9,335 bases of DNA from Bacteroidota bacterium (GTDB lineage: Bacteria; Bacteroidota; Bacteroidia; JAADEI01), in the NCBI GenBank assembly GCA_015490475.1, contig WFXT01000249.1, positions 1 through 9,335 on the forward strand, in the 5' to 3' direction. The notes under the pieces were generated by a model. That model ran no database searches. It was not told the DNA's origin and worked only from the letters and a program-made list of their open reading frames with translations. Within the stretch, counting starts at the first letter, position 1; every line of letters starts with the position of its first letter. This document shows positions 1 to 6,098 of the stretch, piece after piece. A program made the position numbers and the translations under genes.

Positions 1-300
1 CATAATGCCTTGCTGAAAGAACGCTTTCTTGCGTAGTATTTCATAGTTGACTCTCCCATTTTCGTAACATGACGGGTCCTTAGGACGTCCTCCAAGTAAA
101 TTACCCCTGTAGATATATTCAATTCCAGCGTATTGCAATGCCCTCATTAAAGTTTCCCTGTTGAAATGAGGAAAACGTCTTGAGTAAGGGTATGACCTAA
201 CATCTATGATTAATTCTATTTCAAACTGTGTGAGTTCATTTATAAACTCTGCAATGTCCTTATTACTGTGTCCAATTGAAAACAAGTAAGGCCGTTCCAT
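1..300 (-). CDS. DUF488 family protein, 5' part only
   Basis: An open frame runs from an ATG at 300-298 leftward to the window edge with no stop (100 codons), so the C-terminal part is outside. The protein opens with FSIGHSN (residues 7-13), followed by DVRSYPYSRRFPHFN (33-47) and, after an aromatic stretch, NLLGGRP (67-73). These are the N-terminal signatures of the DUF488 family, small soluble cytoplasmic proteins, usually about 120-180 residues, whose biochemical role is not established. Arg and His in the GHSN and DVRS.P.SR motifs are the conserved candidates for an active or binding site. It lies 75 bases downstream of the beta-barrel gene on the same strand and could be read with it, although a perfect inverted repeat just before the ATG hints at separate control. 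No Shine-Dalgarno is visible. The family call is firm; the function is unknown. Confidence 0.85.
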   Translation of the reverse strand, partial: MERPYLFSIGHSNKDIAEFINELTQFEIELIIDVRSYPYSRRFPHFNRETLMRALQYAGIEYIYRGNLLGGRPKDPSCYENGRVNYEILRKKAFFQQGIM

Positions 301-301
301 C

Positions 302-319
302 TGTTTACCAATCTAAACA
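302..319. promoter_or_regulatory. 6-bp perfect inverted repeat before the DUF488 start
   Basis: TGTTTA (302-307), six bases, then TAAACA (314-319) form a perfect dyad one base upstream of the ATG at 300-298. Its placement would suit a small operator or a hairpin over the translation start. The flanks are A+T-rich, so chance is a real alternative, and no regulator is encoded nearby. Confidence 0.25.
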
Positions 320-375
320 CTTTTTAAGATTACCACTTGCGTAACCATAAAATGCGAAAGGTTGCTCTATCCCTT

Positions 376-1122
376 TTACCTTCCCATCTTGGGAATCTTG
401 TAGATAATAGACAGCATATACTGGACGACTATAAAGCGAGTGGGTTGAGAAGGGTAAACTTTAAGTCGCTCAAACATGGGAGCAAGAAGCCAACCATTGC
501 TATTTTGTCGGGGCTCAACCATGTCCATAATAGAGGCAAAAATCTTTAAGCCATGTGTTACAGCAAACCGTTCCGTACCTATTTGATGGAAACCAAAGCC
601 TATAACGCCCTGAAAATCCCATTGCTTAAACACATTAGTAATATTCATTTGCACTGTGCCAACTAATTTATTCTTGCTTTCATATGTGTATTGCACAGCG
701 TTAAATGAGGAAGCCTGAACGCCTATTTCAAAGTACCATCCTGCGTAAGTAATCAATTTAGTTCTGGCATCACCAGTGGGTCTGAACCGCATCAGCAGGG
801 GAATTTCAATAGAAGACATCTGAAGAATTTCAGGGTCCTGTGTTCCTGCAAGGCTTGTATATCGCAAAACATGTTTTGTCTGTCTATAGTGGAATCCAAG
901 CGTAAAGCCATAGTTATAGTAAACAGCATTATATCCAATCATTCCACCGACGTTCCATGTTAATCCGGGTTCATATGTGTAATCACCGTCGTTCATCCAG
1001 TTGTTGTTCAAAAGCATGGGAATTCCAACACCTCCCCTGACGCCAAACAGCCAGCCTCCCTGTCCATAAACTGTTTGTGTCATTACAATAACTGTAATTG
1101 CAGAGATAAGTATCCGTTTCAT
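376..1122 (-). CDS. outer-membrane beta-barrel protein (PorT-like size class)
   Basis: This 248-residue protein starts with a signal peptide (MKRILISAITVIVMTQTVYG, likely cut before Gln21). The mature part begins GGWLFGVRGGVGIPML, a glycine-rich amphipathic first strand. It continues as alternating polar and aromatic strands such as WNVGGMIGYNAVYY and YGFTLGFHYRQTKHVLRY, and ends with a barrel-like strand VVQYMLSIIYKI. The size, the export signal and a strand reading SSIEIPLLMRFRP (about 103-115) resemble the outer-membrane beta-barrel (PorT-type) proteins common in Bacteroidota, where many have no assigned role. No enzyme motif is seen. The gene is divergent from fabG with only 33 bases between the start codons, and a TATATTTG box lies on its strand in that gap. 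There is no Shine-Dalgarno before the ATG (ACACAAAGCA). The barrel assignment is fairly secure; the specific family is an inference. Confidence 0.7.
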   Translation of the reverse strand: MKRILISAITVIVMTQTVYGQGGWLFGVRGGVGIPMLLNNNWMNDGDYTYEPGLTWNVGGMIGYNAVYYNYGFTLGFHYRQTKHVLRYTSLAGTQDPEILQMSSIEIPLLMRFRPTGDARTKLITYAGWYFEIGVQASSFNAVQYTYESKNKLVGTVQMNITNVFKQWDFQGVIGFGFHQIGTERFAVTHGLKIFASIMDMVEPRQNSNGWLLAPMFERLKVYPSQPTRFIVVQYMLSIIYKIPKMGR

Positions 1123-1141
1123 TGCTTTGTGTAATTTAGCA

Positions 1142-1149
1142 CAAATATA
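1142..1149 (-). promoter_or_regulatory. putative -7 box (TATATTTG) of the beta-barrel gene
   Basis: Read on the minus strand, 1149-1142 is TATATTTG, an exact match to the Bacteroidota -7 consensus TAnnTTTG. It lies 19 bases before the ATG at 1122, leaving a short leader. No TTG is found about 20 bases further upstream, where the -33 element would be expected, and that stretch is inside fabG, so support is partial. Confidence 0.35.
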
Positions 1150-1155
1150 GGTAGA

Positions 1156-1902
1156 ATGAAAGAGTTGGAATTTAAAGATAAAGTTGTTCTTGTCACGGGA
1201 GGTTCACGTGGGATAGGCAGGGCTATAGTGGAACGTTTTGCACAGGAGGGTGCAATAGTATGGTTTACGTATAGAAGTAGTAAAGGCGAAGCACAGCAGT
1301 TAGAACAGAAGTATGAAGGGCAAGTGAAAGGCTTTCAAGGTGATGTGGCGGACGCCGAAGCAATGCAAAATTTGGTTGACACAATCATAAAAGAACACGG
1401 TCGCATAGACGTACTGGTCAACAATGCTGGGATAGCCAGAGACAACTTAGTGCTTCGTATGAAAGATGAAGAATGGCAGCAGGTCATAGATGTAAATTTG
1501 ACGGCGGCATTTAGATTAACCAAATTTGTTTTGAAACCCATGTTAAAACAGCGTTCAGGAGCGATAATCAATATGAGTTCAATTGTAGGTCTGACTTCTA
1601 ATCCGGGACAAGCAAACTACGCAGCCTCAAAAGCAGGACTAATTGCTTTTACTAAAGCAGTTGCTAAAGAAGTGGGCAAACGTAACATAAGGGTTAATGC
1701 TATAGCCCCAGGCTTTATTGAAACTGATATGACCGCTTCTCTCCCTGAACAGGTCAAGAAAGAATATTTATCAAACATTGCATTGGGTAGATTTGGAAAA
1801 CCTGAAGAGGTTGCGGAAGTGGTACTATTTCTTGCCAGCGACAGGGCTTCCTACATAACAGGGCAGACGATAGTAGTGTGCGGTGGTTTATATAGCGGTT
1901 GA
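1156..1902 (+). CDS. fabG: 3-oxoacyl-[acyl-carrier-protein] reductase FabG
   Basis: FabG reduces 3-oxoacyl-ACP to 3-hydroxyacyl-ACP with NADPH, the first reduction in each cycle of cytoplasmic type II fatty-acid synthesis. The 248-residue protein has the classical short-chain dehydrogenase layout. TGGSRGIG (14-21) binds the nucleotide, NNAG is at 89-92, structural Asn114 lies in VNLT, and the catalytic set is Ser142, Tyr155 and Lys159 in NYAASKAG. The PGFIETDMT segment (about 185-193) is typical of FabG rather than other reductases. The length matches the usual 244-250 residues, so the gene is complete. The C-terminal cofactor-side motif, often V(N/D)GG, reads VVCGG here with Cys242. The ATG at 1156 has only a weak AGG before it. 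The stop overlaps the next ATG (TGATG), suggesting coupled translation with the vWA-like gene. A reductase for another 3-oxo substrate cannot be excluded. Confidence 0.92.
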   Translation: MKELEFKDKVVLVTGGSRGIGRAIVERFAQEGAIVWFTYRSSKGEAQQLEQKYEGQVKGFQGDVADAEAMQNLVDTIIKEHGRIDVLVNNAGIARDNLVLRMKDEEWQQVIDVNLTAAFRLTKFVLKPMLKQRSGAIINMSSIVGLTSNPGQANYAASKAGLIAFTKAVAKEVGKRNIRVNAIAPGFIETDMTASLPEQVKKEYLSNIALGRFGKPEEVAEVVLFLASDRASYITGQTIVVCGGLYSG

Positions 1903-3878
1903 TGACTTTGAATGTTGATTTCTGGTTTGCGATTATAATTTCATTGCTAATAGGTCTTATCCCTGCTTCCGTTTTATATTGGAAACAATCGCATTTATCA
2001 CGTCCAGCCAGATGGATATCCTTTGTTTTAAGGTGGCTTGGAACTGCTCTATTAGCACTTGTTTTGTTGATACCCCGGGAACCGGGATGGCAGGAAGTCG
2101 TCAAGCAGGAACAAATTAGTGTGTTTATTGACAATTCACGGTCAATGCAAGTATTGAAGGCTTCGCCTGACGCTATAGACTCTTTTGTCGCTACACTGAA
2201 AACTAATTTCAGTATTAAAACATGGTTTTTCGGTAGTGCTTTGCGAGAAGCGCCCCTGCCTGTAACATTCTCAGATTCTTTCACTGATATAGGGACTCCT
2301 TTAAAAATAGCCTCACTACTCAAGAATATACACTCATCAACAGCGGTTTTTATAACGGACGGACATCACAATTACGGCTTGCTTGATTATTCAACAATTC
2401 CTGACAGTAGCCTCTTGCTTATTGTCGGTGATTCCCTTTCGCAATGTGAGATAAGGATAGGTGATGTTGTTATTCCCACTCCCAGCTCAATGCAACCTTT
2501 TGTTATTAACATTATCGTTGAGTCACGCAACTGTTATACAGATAATTTCAAGATTGTCATAAAAGGAGATGTATCCCGTGAAAGTTCTGCGTCGCTCTCC
2601 CCTCAGGGTGTCGTGGAAGTTCAGGTTCCAGTGGATGGTTTGCCAGCAGGAATTTATCGCGCTACTATTCAGATAATGAAAAACGATTCAATCATTGACA
2701 GACGCCCCATTTCTATAAGGGTTATAGACAGAAAATACAAGATTGCAATACTGTCAGAGATAACACATCCCGACATTGGTGCATTTAGAAGGGCTCTTGA
2801 AGGATTTAAAACCTTTGAAACAGAGTTATACCGAAGTGGTGAACCTTTGTCCAATCCCCTTCCAGATGCTTTAATAATAATTGGCTTTCCGGAAAGGATA
2901 AATGATTGGTTGCAAACAAAGGTGCCTTACCTGTGGATATTAAATAGCAATGCACTATTGCGCATAAGCAAAATAGATAAGAAGATAAAAGTGCAACGGG
3001 CACATGGAAGACGAGAGATTCATGGTAGCCCCGCTCCTGACTTCTATGCTCTGCCGGGTAATATTAGCCAACTAAAGCAATTTGCTGAAATAATGAAAAT
3101 GTTGCCCCCCCTTTCAACAACAGGTGTCATTTCTGCAGAATACGAGAAAATATTTTTATGGCAAGCAATAGAAGATTATGCTCTGAATCAACCTCTGGTG
3201 TTCTGCACTGAAAATACAAGGTGTTATGCCATGGGCTCGGGTTTCTGGCTATGGCGTTTGCATACATACAGGTTTTTGGATTCACATAAACCTTTTGACG
3301 AGTTTGTTTATGCTCTTTTGCAATTTATAATTAACAAAGGAAAAGTTAAGTTAGAAAGCTCAATGCCTTCGTATGTTTTATACAGATTCCAGCCAGTTAT
3401 AATAAATGCATCAGTTATAATTCCCGGGAAAGGTTATTCCACTGAACATCCTGTGGAATACACAGTGCGGGACTCGGCAGGTACAATAGTGGCAAAAGGC
3501 TTTATGATTCCCGCCCAATGGAACTATTATGTCAAACTTGAAAACCTGAATCCGGGTAAGTATAATTATGAATTGAAAACAGTTATTGGTGGGAAATCCT
3601 TGACAGACTTTGGTTATTTTACTGTCGTTGATGTTGCCCCTGAAGACATTGTATCTGGTCGCAATGAGCAGTTCGTAGAAGAATGGCGTTCAAAAGGCAC
3701 GGTCATACCACTGAATCAGTGGAAACAAGCCGTTTCTATAATTTCCAAGCATGCCCATCAGATTAAGACTATGGAACCAATAGCGATTGAGTGGCGACTT
3801 CTTGCTTTGCTTGCCACTATTGGAATATTCATGTTAGTAGCAGAATGGTTTATAAGAAGATATTATGGCATAGTATAG
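1902..3878 (+). CDS. membrane-anchored von Willebrand A-like protein
   Basis: This large unnamed protein (658 residues from the ATG at 1902) starts inside the fabG stop; a TTG at 1899 would add one residue, but ATG is preferred. Two membrane segments open it (about 8-26 and 37-57). A vWA-like domain follows, with an intact MIDAS metal site: DNSRS (Asp77, Ser79, Ser81), a Thr in FTDIGTP (Thr128 or Thr132) and Asp153 in FITDGHHNYG. Next come an Ig-like beta segment (about 190-275), an alpha/beta segment (about 280-345, KIAILSEITHPDIGAF to ALIIIGFPE) resembling the glutamine-amidotransferase-like domain of such proteins, and a second Ig-like segment near 500-580. A last membrane helix (631-651) is followed by RRYYGIV. 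Related large membrane proteins in Bacteroidota and Planctomycetes are mostly uncharacterised, and the BatA/BatB vWA proteins share the two-helix plus MIDAS idea. It probably binds a divalent metal ion and a protein partner at the envelope. The neighbour fabG gives no functional clue. Confidence 0.65.
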   Translation: MTLNVDFWFAIIISLLIGLIPASVLYWKQSHLSRPARWISFVLRWLGTALLALVLLIPREPGWQEVVKQEQISVFIDNSRSMQVLKASPDAIDSFVATLKTNFSIKTWFFGSALREAPLPVTFSDSFTDIGTPLKIASLLKNIHSSTAVFITDGHHNYGLLDYSTIPDSSLLLIVGDSLSQCEIRIGDVVIPTPSSMQPFVINIIVESRNCYTDNFKIVIKGDVSRESSASLSPQGVVEVQVPVDGLPAGIYRATIQIMKNDSIIDRRPISIRVIDRKYKIAILSEITHPDIGAFRRALEGFKTFETELYRSGEPLSNPLPDALIIIGFPERINDWLQTKVPYLWILNSNALLRISKIDKKIKVQRAHGRREIHGSPAPDFYALPGNISQLKQFAEIMKMLPPLSTTGVISAEYEKIFLWQAIEDYALNQPLVFCTENTRCYAMGSGFWLWRLHTYRFLDSHKPFDEFVYALLQFIINKGKVKLESSMPSYVLYRFQPVIINASVIIPGKGYSTEHPVEYTVRDSAGTIVAKGFMIPAQWNYYVKLENLNPGKYNYELKTVIGGKSLTDFGYFTVVDVAPEDIVSGRNEQFVEEWRSKGTVIPLNQWKQAVSIISKHAHQIKTMEPIAIEWRLLALLATIGIFMLVAEWFIRRYYGIV

Positions 3879-3972
3879 CACTATTGAACTGCATAAGTTA
3901 ATATCCCGTTTGATAACGACAAACGTTTACCCATAAATTAACGTATCTTTATTAGAGAAAAGCCAATTTAGG
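3879..3972. other. intergenic gap with small hairpin and weak promoter-like box
   Basis: CGTTTG (3907-3912) and CAAACG (3920-3925) form a 6-bp stem with a 7-base loop. It is not followed by a T-run, so it is only a weak terminator candidate for the vWA-like gene. TATCTTTA (3944-3951) is one base off the TAnnTTTG box and could serve the coiled-coil gene at 3973. No clear Shine-Dalgarno is present; the GG of TTTAGG directly abuts the ATG. Confidence 0.25.
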
Positions 3973-4371
3973 ATGTTTGAGGGAAGCATTGCTATAAGAG
4001 TTAAAAAGATATTACGGGAACATGATGTGGACGAAAAATTGGCAGAAGCCATAGCAATAGCCATAGATGATGTATATCACAAGCAATTTAGTAACGTTGC
4101 TACCAAAGATGATATAAAGATGCTTATTGAGTTAATGGAAAAGCGCTTTGAAATAATAGATAAGCGTTTTGAAGCAATGGAAAAACGTTTTGAAGATGTC
4201 AACAGACGTTTTGAGGACATGAATAAAAGATTTGACGACATCAACAAGCGATTTGAGGAACTTCACAATCGTGTAACATTTATACAGTGGCTAATATTAT
4301 TCGTTTTTATTGTCTTTTCTGGTATAGTGACATTTATTACCACATGGGTTTTACCGCAACTTATCAGATGA
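3973..4371 (+). CDS. membrane-anchored coiled-coil protein, DUF1640/CCDC90-like
   Basis: The 132-residue protein has three parts. A helical head (1-40) is followed by a short conserved-looking linker, NVATKDDIKML (41-51). Next comes a coiled-coil stalk with six exact 7-residue repeats of the form (K/R)RF(E/D)xxx at 57, 64, 71, 78, 85 and 92. One membrane helix (about 101-127) and the tail PQLIR close it. The order head, TKxDI linker, stalk and C-terminal membrane helix matches the prokaryotic DUF1640/CCDC90 family (relatives of the mitochondrial MCU regulator) and also recalls Borrelia Bdr proteins. Such proteins form oligomeric stalks on the membrane; their bacterial role is unsettled. In the stalk every core a position is Phe (59, 66, 73, 80, 87, 94) and every d position is Ile, Met, Val or Leu. 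The gene stands alone, 94 bases after the vWA-like gene and convergent with pyrB. Confidence 0.7.
   Translation: MFEGSIAIRVKKILREHDVDEKLAEAIAIAIDDVYHKQFSNVATKDDIKMLIELMEKRFEIIDKRFEAMEKRFEDVNRRFEDMNKRFDDINKRFEELHNRVTFIQWLILFVFIVFSGIVTFITTWVLPQLIR
4141..4266 (+). repeat. six tandem 21-base repeats coding a heptad
   Basis: Six back-to-back 21-base units begin at 4141, 4162, 4183, 4204, 4225 and 4246. Each encodes (K/R)RF(E/D) plus three variable residues. Silent positions differ: the second codon, Arg, is cgc, cgt, cgt, cgt, aga and cga in turn. The units are therefore old or have been held by selection on the protein rather than being freshly duplicated. Confidence 0.85.
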
Positions 4372-4402
4372 ATTGCACTATTAAAAGAGTGAATTATAAT
4401 GT

Positions 4403-5323
4403 TCAATTCTTAACCTGAGCAAGCAGGTATAGTAGAGCCATGCGCACTGCTACACCATGTTTTACCTGAGAGAGAATCCATGAAACATTACTTTCTGCAA
4501 CAACAGGTTCTATTTCAACTCCCGGGTTCATTGGTCCGGGATGCATAATCCATATTTTACGTCCAATCTTTGATAATCTTTCTGGTGTCAAGCCATAGTC
4601 CCGATTGTATGCTTTCAACGAAGGTATAAGTCCTTGTTTCTGCCTTTCCTTTTGCAATCTTAGTGCTATTACGACATCTGCCCAGTTGAGAGCCTCATCA
4701 ATATTATAGGTTAACAAAACTTTTTCTCTCTTCATTTGAGCAGGAAGCAAAGCGGGCGGTCCACATAGCATCACTTCGGCTCCCAGTTTGAGGAAGGCAA
4801 CGGTGTCAGATCGAGCAACCCTTGAATGAAGAATATCTCCCACTATTGCTATCCTAACATCTTGAAGAGTACCAAGGAAATACTTAATGGTAAAAGCATC
4901 AAGCAAAGCCTGTGTAGGATGGGCGTGTGTCCCATCGCCAGCATTAATAACACGGGCAGAGACGTTTCGGGCTATCCAGTGTGGTGCCCCAATCCATTTA
5001 TGCCTGACTACCATAAAATCAAATCCCATAGCATCCAGTGTCTTTAATGTGTCATATAATGTTTCTCCTTTTTGTAGGGATGAACTACTCGTGTCAAAAT
5101 GAATAACATTGGCAGACAAATTCCTTGCAGAGAGTTCAAAACTTATTCTTGTTCTGGTGGATGGTTCAAAAAATAATGTAACCATTGAATAGTCCTTGAG
5201 GGCAGGAAATTTTCTAACTCCCCTGTTCATGAAATTCAAAAATCGTTCAGCAAGGACGAACACATCTTCTATGTCCTGTGCGGACAGATGGCTTATTTCC
5301 AGAAGGTGTTTATGTTGCCACAT
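4403..5323 (-). CDS. pyrB: aspartate carbamoyltransferase catalytic chain PyrB
   Basis: PyrB condenses carbamoyl phosphate with L-aspartate to carbamoyl-aspartate, the committed step of cytoplasmic pyrimidine synthesis. The 306-residue length is normal. The carbamoyl-phosphate loop FFEPSTRTR is at 51-59. The residues given by the neighbouring subunit are in SSLQKGETL (Ser82, Lys85). Arg107, HAHPTQ (133-138, with the active-site His135), HSRVARSD (Arg168) and LRLQ (Arg222, Gln224) complete the site. One position is odd: the late loop, which I remember as HPGPxNRGVEI in many bacterial enzymes, reads HPGPMNPGVEI, with Pro267 in place of Arg (codon CCG). No pyrI regulatory chain is adjacent, so a simple catalytic trimer of the Bacillus type is likely. 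It follows the phosphatidyltransferase by 13 bases with no Shine-Dalgarno and is probably the last gene of that transcript. Confidence 0.95.
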   Translation of the reverse strand: MWQHKHLLEISHLSAQDIEDVFVLAERFLNFMNRGVRKFPALKDYSMVTLFFEPSTRTRISFELSARNLSANVIHFDTSSSSLQKGETLYDTLKTLDAMGFDFMVVRHKWIGAPHWIARNVSARVINAGDGTHAHPTQALLDAFTIKYFLGTLQDVRIAIVGDILHSRVARSDTVAFLKLGAEVMLCGPPALLPAQMKREKVLLTYNIDEALNWADVVIALRLQKERQKQGLIPSLKAYNRDYGLTPERLSKIGRKIWIMHPGPMNPGVEIEPVVAESNVSWILSQVKHGVAVRMALLYLLAQVKN

Positions 5324-5336
5324 ATCAGATACAAAA

Positions 5337-6098
5337 CTAAGCCTTTCGGAACTTAATAAGCGGGATTAAGAACAATGCAACAAGCCACACAACAGATCCT
5401 AATAACTCAATAGGCAGAAACAAACAAGGTTTCCCAATAATTAACAACAAGCCCAACAGAAGCATGTGAACACCCAAACCCCATAAACTCAAAATACTGA
5501 GCAAATTTTTATCCTTTGCAATACGTTGTAAATAAGGGAAAACTTTAACAAGCACGTGAATTAATAAATCCTGCCAGCCGTAATACAGCACATAGAGAAA
5601 CCAAAAGGGAACAGCAATTCCTTCCTTTGGTCGTTTGAATTCAAGTGGTTTGCTTGTCCTGTCTCCACCTGTGAGATGCCTGTATATCACAAAAAAGTAG
5701 TTCATAGCAGTTACTTCAATATGCAGGAAGAACCACACAGTCCCAGCAAGCCAGCCATTGCCACAAATCTTATACAATGCATAAATCCACAAAGTGTTCA
5801 GGATGGCATCGGCAATAGAGTCAGCATATCTGCCCACCAAAGAAGGCTTCCCTCTCAAACGAGCCAGTGAGCCGTCCACTGAATCAAGGACATTCTTTAT
5901 CAAGACAAGAAGTCCAGCAAGCCAGTAAACACTCTGCAGAATTAGAAAATATGCCCAGATTCCAAGTCCAAGAAAAGCAATAGTTACAACAACGGGATGG
6001 ATGCCCAACGGAAGCAACTGTCTGGCAATCGCTATTGCCAGCGGACGAGCCCAGTCAGAAAAATCTATAAACCTATATTGCTTAGGAACTTTGTCCAT
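5337..6098 (-). CDS. CDP-alcohol phosphatidyltransferase family membrane protein
   Basis: This family transfers a phosphate-linked group from a CDP-activated donor to an alcohol, usually making phospholipid head groups in the inner membrane. Counting from the ATG at 6098 (253 residues), the full signature is present with exact spacing: Asp72, Asp75-Gly76, Ala79-Arg80, Gly89, Asp93 and Asp97. The four Asp bind the two metal ions and act in catalysis. About six hydrophobic segments follow the usual fold (roughly 34-70, 97-138, 160-185 and 200-248 as paired helices). The frame also has a GTG at 6101, but the ATG overlaps the stop of the upstream gene (TGATG) and is the better start. The substrate cannot be told: phosphatidylglycerol-phosphate, phosphatidylinositol-phosphate, cardiolipin or ether-lipid synthases all share the motif. 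Its place between an outer-membrane barrel gene and pyrB does not decide it. Confidence 0.85.
   Translation of the reverse strand: MDKVPKQYRFIDFSDWARPLAIAIARQLLPLGIHPVVVTIAFLGLGIWAYFLILQSVYWLAGLLVLIKNVLDSVDGSLARLRGKPSLVGRYADSIADAILNTLWIYALYKICGNGWLAGTVWFFLHIEVTAMNYFFVIYRHLTGGDRTSKPLEFKRPKEGIAVPFWFLYVLYYGWQDLLIHVLVKVFPYLQRIAKDKNLLSILSLWGLGVHMLLLGLLLIIGKPCLFLPIELLGSVVWLVALFLIPLIKFRKA

Noticed and set aside
328..346. GATTAC/GTAACC hairpin between the barrel and DUF488 genes
   Set aside because: It is a 6-bp stem with a wobble or mismatch and no following T-run on the minus strand, so it is too weak to call a terminator.
337..549. 70-codon plus-strand open frame
   Set aside because: It is antisense to the C-terminal part of the beta-barrel gene and has no recognisable feature.
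1754..2323. 189-codon minus-strand open frame
   Set aside because: It lies antisense to the end of fabG and the start of the vWA-like gene, both well supported, and its translation shows no family motif or export signal.
4391..4409. GAATT...AATTC inverted repeat between the convergent coiled-coil gene and pyrB
   Set aside because: The stem is only 5 bp, all but one pair A-T, it overlaps the pyrB stop end and has no T-run, so it is not a credible terminator.
4826..5102. Two overlapping plus-strand frames of 71-73 codons
   Set aside because: Both are antisense to the PyrB active-site region, which explains the long open frames.
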